Shown here in pieces: positions 43,955 through 53,746 of a DNA stretch of 64,000 nucleotides; position 1 is the stretch's first letter; the number at the start of each line of letters is the position of its first letter. Made by a program: the position numbers and the translations under genes. The notes under the pieces were generated by a model that was given only the letters and a program-made list of their open reading frames with translations, did not search any database and had not been told where the DNA came from. This stretch comes from a gamma proteobacterium SCGC AAA168-P09 (GTDB lineage: Bacteria > Pseudomonadota > Gammaproteobacteria > Magnimaribacterales > D2472). Location: the NCBI GenBank assembly GCA_000385055.1, contig ARRL01000002.1, positions 1 to 64,000 of the forward strand, in the 5' to 3' direction.

Positions 43955-46105
43955 ATGAAATCAATTTTTATAAAGCTCTTAATAGCATTACCTGTAATCT
44001 ATATAGCTTTATTTGCCGGCTTGTGGTCATCAGTAACCGATTCTAGGCCAGTGCTTAGTATCTTAGATATGATGAGGTCAGATAGTGCTACTGAAATTAT
44101 AGATTTTTCATCTGATGAAGAAAAATCATCCAAACCAAAACCAAAACCAAATAAAGATAGAAATCCTTATTATGGAGACTTACATGTTCATACCAAGCAT
44201 TCTTTTGATGCTTACATATTTGGTGTTACAGCTACTCCAAATGACGCTTATAGGTATGCTAAAGGAGATGGCATTATGCATCCCATGGGATATGAGATGA
44301 AATTACAAGAACCATTAGACTTTTATTCAGTTACTGATCATGGTTTTTTCATGGGTATGCTGAATGCTTGGTCAGATACGACTACTGATATATCTCAAAA
44401 AGATTTTGCCAAACCTTTTCATGATTTAAACAGGATAGAGAATTTGACAACTGAATCTGCTGGACCAAGATCTGCATTATTTAGCGAAATTCTTGGCGGA
44501 ACTGTTACCCAAACTTATTCAGATTTAAGTCCTAATGTATTAAAAGCTTGGCTTACAAAAAATACTCAAGCCGCTTTGAAATCTTTTGACTATAAAATTC
44601 ATAAGTCCGCTTGGGAAGATGTTGCTAGAGCAGCTAATGAGCATAATGATCCTGGTCATTTCACAACTTTTATTGGGTATGAATTTACAACCTCAACCAA
44701 TATTGAGGGTGGTAATTTACATAGAAATGTTATTTTTAATTCATCAAAGGCTCCTATTAGGCCATGGACAAGAATAGATTCAATAAATCCAGAAGATTTA
44801 TGGACATGGCAAGATAAATTACGTGATAAGGGTGTTGATACAGTTTCAATACCTCATAACCCCAATGGATCAAATGGTCAGATGTTTGAAATGGAAACAT
44901 TTTACTCTGACCCAATTAATAGAGAATATGCTGAAAAAAGAATGCGAAATGAGCCTTTGGTTGAGGTTACTCAAGTGAAAGGTACTTCAGAGACACATCC
45001 TTTGCTTTCACCAGATGATGAATGGGCTGACTTTGAGATAATGGATGTAAGAGTAGGGAGTAGGCCACCAACTTTTAGTAGACCATATGGTAGTTATGTT
45101 AGAGAAGCTTATTTAAATGGATTGACACTAGAATTTACTAAGCAAGGCAACCCATATAAATTTGGTCTTATTGGTTCCTCTGATACTCATACTGGTGCTG
45201 GAGCCTTCGATGAATCAAATTATTGGTCTAAGGTTGGTATTTTGGATGGTGATCCTGAAAATAGAGGATCTTCTCCACTCACCCAAGAGAATATTCAAAG
45301 AATGGATGACTACATGAGAGCATTTAATCAACCAAGAAGTACTGTTTCATTAGAACAAGGTGAATATGCAAACACTGGTTTTACTCAATGGGGCGCATCA
45401 GGTTTGGCTGCTGTTTGGGCAGAAGAAAATACTAGAGATTCAATATTTAAAGCTTTCAAAAGAAAAGAAACTTTTGCAACAACAGGAACTCGTATTGCTG
45501 TCCGTTTCTTTGGAGGCTATAACTTATCTAGCATAGATTTAAATTCTGAGATGCTCGTTAGTCAAGCCTATCAAAATGGAGTCACTATGGGTTCGGATCT
45601 CGTTGGTGATGGTGATAAAGCCCCTGAGTTTATTGTTTGGGCACAAAGAGACAAAAATGGTGCACCACTTCAAAGAGTCCAGATTATAAAGGGTTGGTCT
45701 GATGCTTCAGGAAGAGGGCATGAAAAAGTTTTTGATGTTGTTTGTTCTGATGGTCTTCAAGTTGATCCAGTAACAAATAGATGCCCAGATAATGGAGCTA
45801 AAGTAAATATCAATGATTGTTCTATAACTAAAAACGTGGGTTCAGCAGAATTAAAAGCTAGCTGGGTAGACCCAGAATTTGATAACGAAACTAAATCTTT
45901 CTATTATGCAAGAGTGTTAGAAAATCCTACCTGTAGGTGGAGTACATGGGATGCAATAAGTAGAGGCTTTAAGCCACGTGAAGATCTGCACGATACTATT
46001 CAAGAAAGAGCATGGTCATCACCTATATGGTATATTCCACCAGCAAGTGATGTTGATGTTGTTCCTCTTGGAGGAACAGTAAGAATGATTAATTTAAGTA
46101 CTTAA
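43955..46105 (+). CDS. DUF3604 domain protein, membrane-anchored
   Basis: I start it at ATG 43955 with GGGGAG upstream (an in-frame TTG at 43940 lies in that SD), giving 716 aa. An N-terminal signal anchor (about 5-25) and a charged linker precede a PHP-like region: YYGDLHVHTKHS (HxH), YSVTDHGFFMG, GYEFTT and GLIGSSDTHTG, which together carry the His/Asp metal ligands. DUF3604 is common in marine gammaproteobacteria and likely a periplasmic metal-dependent hydrolase of unknown substrate. A short gene run with a parvulin and HupE homologue follows. Confidence 0.88.
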   Translation: MKSIFIKLLIALPVIYIALFAGLWSSVTDSRPVLSILDMMRSDSATEIIDFSSDEEKSSKPKPKPNKDRNPYYGDLHVHTKHSFDAYIFGVTATPNDAYRYAKGDGIMHPMGYEMKLQEPLDFYSVTDHGFFMGMLNAWSDTTTDISQKDFAKPFHDLNRIENLTTESAGPRSALFSEILGGTVTQTYSDLSPNVLKAWLTKNTQAALKSFDYKIHKSAWEDVARAANEHNDPGHFTTFIGYEFTTSTNIEGGNLHRNVIFNSSKAPIRPWTRIDSINPEDLWTWQDKLRDKGVDTVSIPHNPNGSNGQMFEMETFYSDPINREYAEKRMRNEPLVEVTQVKGTSETHPLLSPDDEWADFEIMDVRVGSRPPTFSRPYGSYVREAYLNGLTLEFTKQGNPYKFGLIGSSDTHTGAGAFDESNYWSKVGILDGDPENRGSSPLTQENIQRMDDYMRAFNQPRSTVSLEQGEYANTGFTQWGASGLAAVWAEENTRDSIFKAFKRKETFATTGTRIAVRFFGGYNLSSIDLNSEMLVSQAYQNGVTMGSDLVGDGDKAPEFIVWAQRDKNGAPLQRVQIIKGWSDASGRGHEKVFDVVCSDGLQVDPVTNRCPDNGAKVNINDCSITKNVGSAELKASWVDPEFDNETKSFYYARVLENPTCRWSTWDAISRGFKPREDLHDTIQERAWSSPIWYIPPASDVDVVPLGGTVRMINLST

Positions 46106-46128
46106 ATTTAATAATTTTAGATAATAGA

Positions 46129-46923
46129 TTGAAATACAAAGTATTAATATTTTTTGTTATAGGTATTTGTTTGTATGTGATTGATACGGCAATGAATGCT
46201 GATAAAGATAAAAGTATATTCATATCAGATCAAGAGATCCTTAGTTTAATTAGCGCATGGAAATCACAAGTTGGTAGAGATCCGTCAAATGATGAGCTAG
46301 CAAGAATAATAAATAATTTAGTTGATGAAGAAATTCTCTATAGAGAAGCTCTTCTTTTGGGACTAGATCAAGAAGATACAATTATAAAAAGGCGCCTTGC
46401 TCAAAAAATTTCATTTTTAAAAGAAGAATCAATCCTTGAGATTCCCTCTGCAAAAGAACTAAACAAGTATTATGAAAATAACAAAGATAAGTACTTTATT
46501 GAATCCTCATTCACATTCACACATTATTATTTTTCAGAAAATAACAACTCCCTTGAGAGATCTCAACAAGCATTAAAAGCTCTGCAAGAAAATAGTACTT
46601 TCAAATCTGATCCATTCTATTTAGGTAAAGCATTTGCAAATGAGCCCTATAGAAATATCGAAAGTAACTTTGGAATAGAGTTTGCAACAAATTTTATAAA
46701 CCTTGCACCTCAAAAATGGTCGAAACCTATCAGATCAACATATGGACACCATATTGTTTATATAAACTCCATCAATCCAGGATATATTCCTGAAATAGAA
46801 GAGGTATTAAGACAGGTAGAGGTTGATTTCTTACAGATGAAAAGAGAGCAGGCGGTAAAAGGGTTTTTAAACAATATCAGATCAGAATACACAATTTTCA
46901 TAAATCCAGATCTTAAATTTTAA
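46129..46923 (+). CDS. Peptidylprolyl isomerase (parvulin type), membrane-anchored
   Basis: This 264-aa protein probably starts at TTG 46129, giving an N-terminal TM/signal segment (VLIFFVIGICLYVI). A SurA/PpiD-like N-terminal region (NELARIINNLVDEEILYREAL) is followed by a parvulin-like domain ending near STYGHHIVYINS. It would act as a periplasmic folding helper. It overlaps the HupE-like start by one base. Confidence 0.75.
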   Translation: MKYKVLIFFVIGICLYVIDTAMNADKDKSIFISDQEILSLISAWKSQVGRDPSNDELARIINNLVDEEILYREALLLGLDQEDTIIKRRLAQKISFLKEESILEIPSAKELNKYYENNKDKYFIESSFTFTHYYFSENNNSLERSQQALKALQENSTFKSDPFYLGKAFANEPYRNIESNFGIEFATNFINLAPQKWSKPIRSTYGHHIVYINSINPGYIPEIEEVLRQVEVDFLQMKREQAVKGFLNNIRSEYTIFINPDLKF

Positions 46924-47873
46924 TGAAAAAATTATTATCTTTTTTTCTATTAATTAGTTCTCTCAATCTTTTATCACATGAATTTAATCCGGCTCATTTA
47001 ATTATTGATCAGTCTGATACTAATCAAAATTCTTATGATGCTATTTGGATGTATCCGTTTAAAAATATTGGAAAAAGAGCTGATGTAATATTTCCAGATA
47101 CATGTACGCCAATAGGCTCAGATCCATTTGTTCAAGGTAAGTATATTATTGAAAAAATTACTCTTGAATGTACTGAGAATATTAAAGGCAGATTTATAGA
47201 AATTGTTAATCTAAGTGTTTTAACTGATGCACTAGTAACTATAAATTTTAATGATGATACCTATGAAGGGTTGATTAATGTTCAAAAAAATAAAATAGAA
47301 ATCCCATTAGTTGAGCAATATTATCCAACAGCATATTTATACCTTGGAGTTGGTCATTTATTTGATGGACTTGATCATATTTTATTTATATTCGGTTTAT
47401 TATTTTGTATTAGCGGTCTAGTAAATATTATAAAAACTATAACTGCATTTACTGTCGCTCACAGCATTACTTTAGGTCTTTCTGTCTATGACATCATTTA
47501 TCTACCTCAAGGCACAGTAGAGGCTCTTATTGCACTTACAATAGTCTATTTAGCCTTAGAAATTAATGATAGTGATAAACAGCTAAAAACACCCTGGTTA
47601 ATGGCTTTTAGCTTTGGCTTACTTCATGGCCTGGGTTTTGCAGGAGCATTGAGCGATATAGGGATTGCCAGCGATCAAATGCTATTATCATTACTGTTTT
47701 TTAATGTTGGTATTGAATTAGCCCAAATAGCACTAATCCCAATTCCTCTGATATTAATTTATGCAGCTTCAAAGATTAATTTTCAGAATTATCTGCAAAT
47801 AACAGCAAGTTTATGCATCGGCGGTATGGGTTTTTATTGGTTTATAGATCGTGTAATTGGTATCATTCTTTAA
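46923..47873 (+). CDS. HupE/UreJ family membrane protein
   Basis: This 316-aa protein has a signal peptide, an N-terminal extracytoplasmic domain (about 18-130) and six TM helices with the HupE/UreJ_2 signature GVGHLFDGLDHILFI (about 141-155) and AHSITLGLS. The conserved His and Asp residues suggest metal (nickel or cobalt) transport, though the family also occurs without hydrogenase or urease, as here. Confidence 0.87.
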   Translation: MKKLLSFFLLISSLNLLSHEFNPAHLIIDQSDTNQNSYDAIWMYPFKNIGKRADVIFPDTCTPIGSDPFVQGKYIIEKITLECTENIKGRFIEIVNLSVLTDALVTINFNDDTYEGLINVQKNKIEIPLVEQYYPTAYLYLGVGHLFDGLDHILFIFGLLFCISGLVNIIKTITAFTVAHSITLGLSVYDIIYLPQGTVEALIALTIVYLALEINDSDKQLKTPWLMAFSFGLLHGLGFAGALSDIGIASDQMLLSLLFFNVGIELAQIALIPIPLILIYAASKINFQNYLQITASLCIGGMGFYWFIDRVIGIIL

Positions 47874-47895
47874 TAATTTCCTAATACCTAAGAAA

Positions 47896-49095
47896 ATGCT
47901 TAATTTTTTAAATACAAATATTTTGCTCTGTGTTACAGGTGGTATAGCTGCATATAAGTCTGCAGAAATTATTCGCTTATTTAAAAAAGATGGTGCAGAG
48001 GTAAGGGTTATCATGACAGAATCTGCAAAAGAGTTTATAACGCCATTGACCCTTCAAGCTGTTTCTGGAAATGAAATACATGATTCATTGTTAGATGTAA
48101 AAGCTGAATCTGCAATGGGCCACATAGAATTAGCTAAATGGGCAGATATTATTTTAATTGCACCTTGTACAGCAGAATCTTTGGCAAAGATAACTCATGG
48201 TAGAGCGGACGATTTAATGGGTTCTGTAATTCTAGCTTCAAAGGCACCTACTTTTATAGCACCTGCAATGAATACAACAATGTGGCTTGATAAAAGTACC
48301 CAAGAAAATTTTCAAACACTTGTATCTAGAGGTATTAACTTCATTGGTCCAGACGAGGGTGAGCAGGCTTGTGGCGATGTTGGGCCCGGAAGGCTTGTTG
48401 AGCCTGAAAAAATAATTGAGTTAATTAAATCTGATCTACATAAAGGGCCTTTATCTGGAAAAACTATAACTATTACTGCTGGTCCAACAAGAGAACAAAT
48501 AGATCCTGTAAGGTATATATCAAATAATAGCTCAGGAAAAATGGGTTATGCTCTTGCAGACGCGGCAAGGCTTCAAGGCGCAAATGTAAATCTAGTTAGC
48601 GGTCCCGTATCTTTAACAGCTAATAAAGGAATAAATTTATTTAAAATTAATTCGGCTGATGAAATGCTTAATAAGGTTTTTGAATGTATGGAGTCATCTG
48701 ATATTTTCATATCCTGTGCAGCTGTTGCTGATTTCAAACCTACCAATTATTCAAATACCAAAATTAAAAAAGAGGATTCAGAAAATCTTGAAATTAATTT
48801 ACAAAAAAATCACGATATTTTATCTGAAGTGTCTAAGCGACATAGTTCGGCTTATATTGTTGGGTTTGCTGCGGAGACTTCAAATGTAAATGATAATGCA
48901 AACAAAAAATTGAATTCAAAAAACCTTAATATGATAATTTCAAACGATGTATCAGATAAATCAATTGGGTTTGATTCGGATGATAATGAGGTCCATGTCA
49001 TTACAAAAAATGAAACTATTTTTCTTAAAAAAAATAAAAAAATTAAAATTGCTCGCGAAATATTAAATATAATTGCTTTAAATACTAAATCTTAA
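47896..49095 (+). CDS. coaBC: Bifunctional phosphopantothenoylcysteine synthetase/decarboxylase
   Basis: ATG 47896 yields 399 aa, the normal length; an earlier TTG lies within the HupE gene. The flavin-binding CoaC half shows NILLCVTGGIAAYKSAE, APAMNTTMW and ACGDVGPGRLVEP; the CoaB half begins ITITAGPTREQIDPVRYISN. The enzyme joins cysteine to 4'-phosphopantothenate and decarboxylates the product, toward CoA. It lies just ahead of panB, panC and panD on the same strand. Confidence 0.96.
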   Translation: MLNFLNTNILLCVTGGIAAYKSAEIIRLFKKDGAEVRVIMTESAKEFITPLTLQAVSGNEIHDSLLDVKAESAMGHIELAKWADIILIAPCTAESLAKITHGRADDLMGSVILASKAPTFIAPAMNTTMWLDKSTQENFQTLVSRGINFIGPDEGEQACGDVGPGRLVEPEKIIELIKSDLHKGPLSGKTITITAGPTREQIDPVRYISNNSSGKMGYALADAARLQGANVNLVSGPVSLTANKGINLFKINSADEMLNKVFECMESSDIFISCAAVADFKPTNYSNTKIKKEDSENLEINLQKNHDILSEVSKRHSSAYIVGFAAETSNVNDNANKKLNSKNLNMIISNDVSDKSIGFDSDDNEVHVITKNETIFLKKNKKIKIAREILNIIALNTKS

Positions 49096-49097
49096 CT

Positions 49098-49913
49098 ATG
49101 TCAGCTCAATCAGATAAAAAGCAAATTACATTATCTTCATTAAAAAAGATGAAAGAGCAGGGTAAAAAATTTACTTGCTTAACATCTTATGAATCTACAC
49201 TAACTTCAAAAATATGCGATGCAGGAGTAGATGTTGTGCTCGTTGGTGATAGTCTTGGTATGGTTATTCAAGGCCATGACAGTACGCTACCGGTAACAAT
49301 GGATCAGTTGGTTTATCACTTAGAATGCGTGGTTAAAGGCAACAAAGGAGCTCATATAATGGCTGATATGCCTTTTATGAGCTATGCAACTGATGATATG
49401 GGTCTTGAGAATGCAAAAAGACTCATGCAAGCAGGTGCAAATTCAATAAAAATTGAGGGCGGTGAATGGATTTCTAAAATGGCATCTATGTTAGCTGATA
49501 GGGGAATACCTGTATGTGCACATATGGGTCTAACTCCTCAGGCTATAAATAGAATAGGCGGTAACTTTGTTCAAGGTAGAAATCCAGAAAAACATGAATT
49601 GATTATAAGTGAAGCTAAGTCACTCGAAGAAGCTGGTGCCTCATTATTACTTCTTGAGTGTGTGCCTGATGCGCTGACAAAATTAATTATGAATGAAATA
49701 TCAATTCCTGTAATTGGTATTGGTGCTGGATCATCTACTGATGGGCAAGTAATGGTTGTTCATGATTTGCTTGGTATTTCATGTTTAGATAAGTTGCCAA
49801 AATTTGTAAAAAACTTTATGGAAGATTCAAGCTCAATTCAAGAAGCTTTAGCTAATTATGTAAAAGATGTTAAATCTGGAAATTTCCCTGCTAAAGAACA
49901 TACTTTTTATTAA
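49098..49913 (+). CDS. panB: 3-methyl-2-oxobutanoate hydroxymethyltransferase
   Basis: This 271-aa protein has VLVGDSLGMVIQGHDSTLPV (metal and substrate site), SIKIEGG, CAHMGLTPQ and IPVIGIGAG. It transfers a hydroxymethyl group from methylene-tetrahydrofolate to alpha-ketoisovalerate, the first step to pantoate. It starts 2 nt after coaBC. Confidence 0.97.
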   Translation: MSAQSDKKQITLSSLKKMKEQGKKFTCLTSYESTLTSKICDAGVDVVLVGDSLGMVIQGHDSTLPVTMDQLVYHLECVVKGNKGAHIMADMPFMSYATDDMGLENAKRLMQAGANSIKIEGGEWISKMASMLADRGIPVCAHMGLTPQAINRIGGNFVQGRNPEKHELIISEAKSLEEAGASLLLLECVPDALTKLIMNEISIPVIGIGAGSSTDGQVMVVHDLLGISCLDKLPKFVKNFMEDSSSIQEALANYVKDVKSGNFPAKEHTFY

Positions 49914-49919
49914 AATAAT

Positions 49920-50732
49920 TTGAAAATTATAACCGCATATCAAGAATTTAAAGATTTTAGAAATAGCATAGAATCAGTTTCTTTTGTTCCCACAATGGGA
50001 AATTTACATAATGGCCATATGGCACTAATAGACAAAGCAAAGTCCTATGATTCTCATGTAGTTGCCTCAATATTTATAAACCCACTTCAATTTAATGACG
50101 CTAGCGATTTTAATAATTACCCTAAATCTATTGATGATGATATTGCTATTTTATCTGAACATGGTTGTGATTCTTTATTCATTCCTGATTCTTCAATACT
50201 TGAGGATATTGAAGAGATAAAAGCACCAGATAAAGCTTTATATCTTTGTGGAATGAATAGACCGGGCCATTTCGATGGTGTTTTGACCATAGTTAATAAA
50301 TTATTCAAAATAATCAAACCATCTAGATCCTTTTTTGGAAAGAAAGATTTCCAGCAATTAACCTTAATAAGCAATTTTGTTAAAGAAAATAATTTACCTA
50401 TAGAAATCATAAGTGTTGATACTGTGAGAGAGCAAAATGGATTAGCAATGTCATCTAGAAATAATAGATTATCTGAATCTGATAGAGAAAAAGCTTCGAA
50501 ACTTTATAAAACTCTTAATGTGATTAAAGAAAATTCATATAACTTATCTTATGAATTAATTAATAAACATAAAGATGAGTTAATTCAACAAGGCTTTGTT
50601 GTTGATTATTTATCAGCTTGCAGTCCTGATAGTTTAAAAAATCTTGAAGATTTTAACTCAAGACCAATATTAGTTGCTATTGCAGCATCTATTAGTGGAA
50701 TTAGGCTCATTGATAATATATTAATCGACTAG
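49920..50732 (+). CDS. panC: Pantothenate synthetase
   Basis: This 270-aa protein starts at TTG 49920 (no suitable ATG nearby). VPTMGNLHNGHMALI carries the HxGH-type nucleotide motif, with MNRPGHFDGVLTIVNKLF, FGKKDFQQL and AMSSRNNRLS. It condenses pantoate with beta-alanine using ATP. A 6-nt gap follows panB. Confidence 0.96.
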   Translation: MKIITAYQEFKDFRNSIESVSFVPTMGNLHNGHMALIDKAKSYDSHVVASIFINPLQFNDASDFNNYPKSIDDDIAILSEHGCDSLFIPDSSILEDIEEIKAPDKALYLCGMNRPGHFDGVLTIVNKLFKIIKPSRSFFGKKDFQQLTLISNFVKENNLPIEIISVDTVREQNGLAMSSRNNRLSESDREKASKLYKTLNVIKENSYNLSYELINKHKDELIQQGFVVDYLSACSPDSLKNLEDFNSRPILVAIAASISGIRLIDNILID

Positions 50733-50779
50733 CTATATCCTTTAAATATTCTTAATAATTACTTATACTTCGCATCGTT

Positions 50780-51169
50780 ATGTTAAAAACATTACTTAAA
50801 TCAAAGCTTCACAGAATCAACGTTACTCAAGTTGAGCTTGACTATGAGGGCTCATGCGCTGTTGATCAAGACTTCTTAAATGCTGCAGGAATGCAGGAAT
50901 ATGAAAGAGTAGACGTTTATAACGTTACTAATGGTGAAAGATTTTCAACGTATCTAATATTGGCAGAACCTGGATCAAAAACACTATCAGTTAATGGTGC
51001 AGCAGCTCATAAAGTATCTTTAAATGATATTGTCATTATTTGCACCTATGGAGAGTTCGATAAAATTGAAGCAGCCAATCATCAGCCAACATTAGTATAT
51101 TTTGATAAGAATAATAATATTACTGATATTAAAAACTCTATTCCGGAACAAAAGCTACATTCTGTATAG
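50780..51169 (+). CDS. panD: Aspartate 1-decarboxylase precursor
   Basis: This 129-aa protein has DYEGSCAVD, where Gly-Ser self-cleavage makes the pyruvoyl cofactor, and YNVTNGERFSTYLI. It makes beta-alanine from aspartate for panC. With panB, panC and coaBC this gives complete pantothenate synthesis from pantoate precursors, apart from ketopantoate reductase, which is not in the window. Confidence 0.96.
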   Translation: MLKTLLKSKLHRINVTQVELDYEGSCAVDQDFLNAAGMQEYERVDVYNVTNGERFSTYLILAEPGSKTLSVNGAAAHKVSLNDIVIICTYGEFDKIEAANHQPTLVYFDKNNNITDIKNSIPEQKLHSV

Positions 51170-51235
51170 TTAAATAAACATTGACCACTGTCCTTGTTGT
51201 CTGTACCCTTTGGCCAAACTATAACAAAGAATTAA

Positions 51236-52459
51236 ATGAAATTTGATGATTTAAAATTATCAGACCCAATATTAAGGTCATTAAAAGATCAAGACTATAA
51301 AGAACCAACCCCTATCCAGGCAGAGGTTATTCCTGCAATTTTAAATAAAAGTGACATAATGGCTGCTGCTCAAACTGGAACAGGTAAAACTGCAGCTTTC
51401 GTCCTTCCAACTCTCAGCATTTTATCTAACCCAAAAAATAATTATAAAGGTCACCAGTTAAGAGCTTTAATACTTACACCTACAAGGGAGCTTGCTGCTC
51501 AGGTAAGAGAAAGCGTTAATACATATAGCAAATATTTAAGTATCAGATCGACAGCTGTATATGGCGGCGCAAGAATTCATAATCAAAAATTAAAACTAAA
51601 AAAAGGTGTAGATGTATTAGTTGCCACCCCAGGAAGACTTTTAGATTTATATAACCAAAAATCAGTAAATTTTAAAAATATTGAAATATTAGTTCTTGAT
51701 GAGGCTGATCAAATGCTCGATATGGGTTTTATCCATGATATAAAGAAAATAGCTAGCTTACTGCCAGAGAGAAGACAAAATTTAATGTTTACGGCTACTT
51801 TTTCAAACTCTTTTAGATCTCTAGCAAAAGAAATGGCTGATAAAGCTATTGAAGTATCCGTTACATCTGACAATGAAACTGGAGAAAATATTGAACACTA
51901 TGTTCATCCTGTTGATAAATCTAGAAAAGCAGAACTGTTAATTGAACTAATTGAGACTCAAAACTGGGATCAGGCACTTGTTTTTACAAGAACAAAGCAT
52001 GGTGCTGATAGATTGCAAAAACAACTTGATAGGGTTGAAATTAAATCTCAGGCAATTCATGGAAATAAGACTCAAAATAATAGAATGAAAGCTTTAGATG
52101 CATTTAAGAATAATAGAATTAAAATTCTAGTTGCAACTGATGTAGCTGCAAGAGGTATAGATATTAAAAAAATGTCTCAAGTGATAAATTTTGATGTCCC
52201 AACTGTTGCAAAAGATTATATTCATAGAATTGGAAGAACGGGAAGGGCTGGCGACAAAGGAAAGGCAATTACATTAGTTAGCGCTGATGAATTTAGATTA
52301 TTAAGAGATATTGAAAAACTTCTTAATCAAAAACTTGAAAGAATTGAAATAGAAGGTTTTGAGCCAGAGCATGTTATTCCACTAAAGGAAAAACCCCCTA
52401 AAAAGAAGTTTAATAATAAAGCTGGTTTTAGAAAAAGGAAAAGAAGTAGAAAGGGGTAA
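51236..52459 (+). CDS. rhlE: DEAD-box RNA helicase (RhlE-like)
   Basis: This 407-aa protein has all helicase motifs: Q motif PTPIQAEVIP, I AQTGTGKTAA, Ia PTRELAAQV, II VLDEADQML, III FTATFS (Thr for the common Ser), V ATDVAARGID and VI HRIGRTGRAG. A basic tail (RKRKRSRKG) follows the core. RhlE acts in ribosome assembly or RNA decay. Confidence 0.93.
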   Translation: MKFDDLKLSDPILRSLKDQDYKEPTPIQAEVIPAILNKSDIMAAAQTGTGKTAAFVLPTLSILSNPKNNYKGHQLRALILTPTRELAAQVRESVNTYSKYLSIRSTAVYGGARIHNQKLKLKKGVDVLVATPGRLLDLYNQKSVNFKNIEILVLDEADQMLDMGFIHDIKKIASLLPERRQNLMFTATFSNSFRSLAKEMADKAIEVSVTSDNETGENIEHYVHPVDKSRKAELLIELIETQNWDQALVFTRTKHGADRLQKQLDRVEIKSQAIHGNKTQNNRMKALDAFKNNRIKILVATDVAARGIDIKKMSQVINFDVPTVAKDYIHRIGRTGRAGDKGKAITLVSADEFRLLRDIEKLLNQKLERIEIEGFEPEHVIPLKEKPPKKKFNNKAGFRKRKRSRKG

Positions 52460-52471
52460 GCGAGAAGGAGT

Positions 52472-53701
52472 ATGGGCAAAGCAAATCAATCTTATGATGT
52501 AATCATCTTGGGTGGAGGAGCTGGTGGATTATTTGCTGCAATCGTAGCAGCTAAAAAAGATAAAAAAGTCCTAGTTCTAGAGAAATCTAATAAAGTTGGT
52601 AAGAAAATATTAATGTCTGGAGGCGGTAGATGTAATTTTACTAATCAATTTACATCTCCTGAAAATTTCTTATCCAAAAATAGTCATTTTTGTAAGTCTG
52701 CTTTATCTCAATACACAGCTGATGATTTTATAGATATGGTTAAAAGTCATAACATTGATTATGAGACAAGAAAGCATGGACAGCTTTTTTGTATTAACTC
52801 TTCAAAAGATATTTTGGAGATGTTACTTAAAGAATGTGAAAAAAATAAAGTTAATATCATAACCAATGCTGTTACTTCAATAATTGAATATCACGAAGAC
52901 AAAAAATTCTATAAATTGAATACCAAAATTGAAAACAAAAAAGACAGCTACTCAATAGAATTTAGCTCATCTTCATTGATTGTTGCAACTGGAGCTCTTT
53001 CAGTGCCCAGCCTTGGCGGAAGTGGTTTTGGTTACGATATTGCAAAGCAATTCAATTTAGAGGTTACAGAGCTTCAAGCAGGACTTGTTCCTTTTATGTT
53101 TAGTGATTCCACTAAAGATTTTTGCGCATCATTATCGGGTGTCTCGCATAAGGTGAATGCATCTTGTAACAATAAAACTTTTAGCGAAGATATCTTATTT
53201 ACTCATAGGGGTTTAAGCGGACCTGTGATATTACAAATTTCTAATTATTGGAAACTCGGTGATTCATTAAAAATAAATCTTTTGCCTGAAAAAATAGCAT
53301 CTGATTATATTAAGGAAATAAAAACTAATAATCCTAAACAATTATTAAAATCTATTTTAACTCCCTTAATGCCTAAGGCATTGGTTGCAGAATTAGAAAT
53401 ACTATTATGGAATGACTTTAAATCTAAACCAATTGGTGAATGGCCGAATATCCAAATAGAAAAAATTGGTAATCTTCTTAATAATTGGACTCTTAAACCA
53501 GCTGCCACAGAGGGATATAGAACAGCTGAAGTAACTCTGGGTGGCGTCAATACAGACTATATAAGTTCTAAAACCATGGAAGTTAAAAACCAAAGAGGCT
53601 TATATTTTATTGGCGAAGTCCTTGATGTAACAGGTCATCTAGGTGGTTTTAATTTTCAATGGGCGTGGGCCTCTGCTTATGCTGCTGGAAATGACATCTA
53701 G
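52472..53701 (+). CDS. YhiN/HI0933-family FAD-dependent oxidoreductase
   Basis: This 409-aa flavoprotein has VIILGGGAGGLFAA (FAD dinucleotide motif, about 10-23), KVGKKILMSGGGRCNFTN and TLGGVNT and GEVLDVTGHLGGFNFQWAW at the end. The family is widespread with poorly defined function. It lies 12 nt after the helicase gene, with GAGAAGGAG as ribosome-binding site. Confidence 0.9.
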   Translation: MGKANQSYDVIILGGGAGGLFAAIVAAKKDKKVLVLEKSNKVGKKILMSGGGRCNFTNQFTSPENFLSKNSHFCKSALSQYTADDFIDMVKSHNIDYETRKHGQLFCINSSKDILEMLLKECEKNKVNIITNAVTSIIEYHEDKKFYKLNTKIENKKDSYSIEFSSSSLIVATGALSVPSLGGSGFGYDIAKQFNLEVTELQAGLVPFMFSDSTKDFCASLSGVSHKVNASCNNKTFSEDILFTHRGLSGPVILQISNYWKLGDSLKINLLPEKIASDYIKEIKTNNPKQLLKSILTPLMPKALVAELEILLWNDFKSKPIGEWPNIQIEKIGNLLNNWTLKPAATEGYRTAEVTLGGVNTDYISSKTMEVKNQRGLYFIGEVLDVTGHLGGFNFQWAWASAYAAGNDI

Positions 53702-53746
53702 CGCTTAGTAAATCTTCTGATACACTAGCTTTTTTACGACTTCACA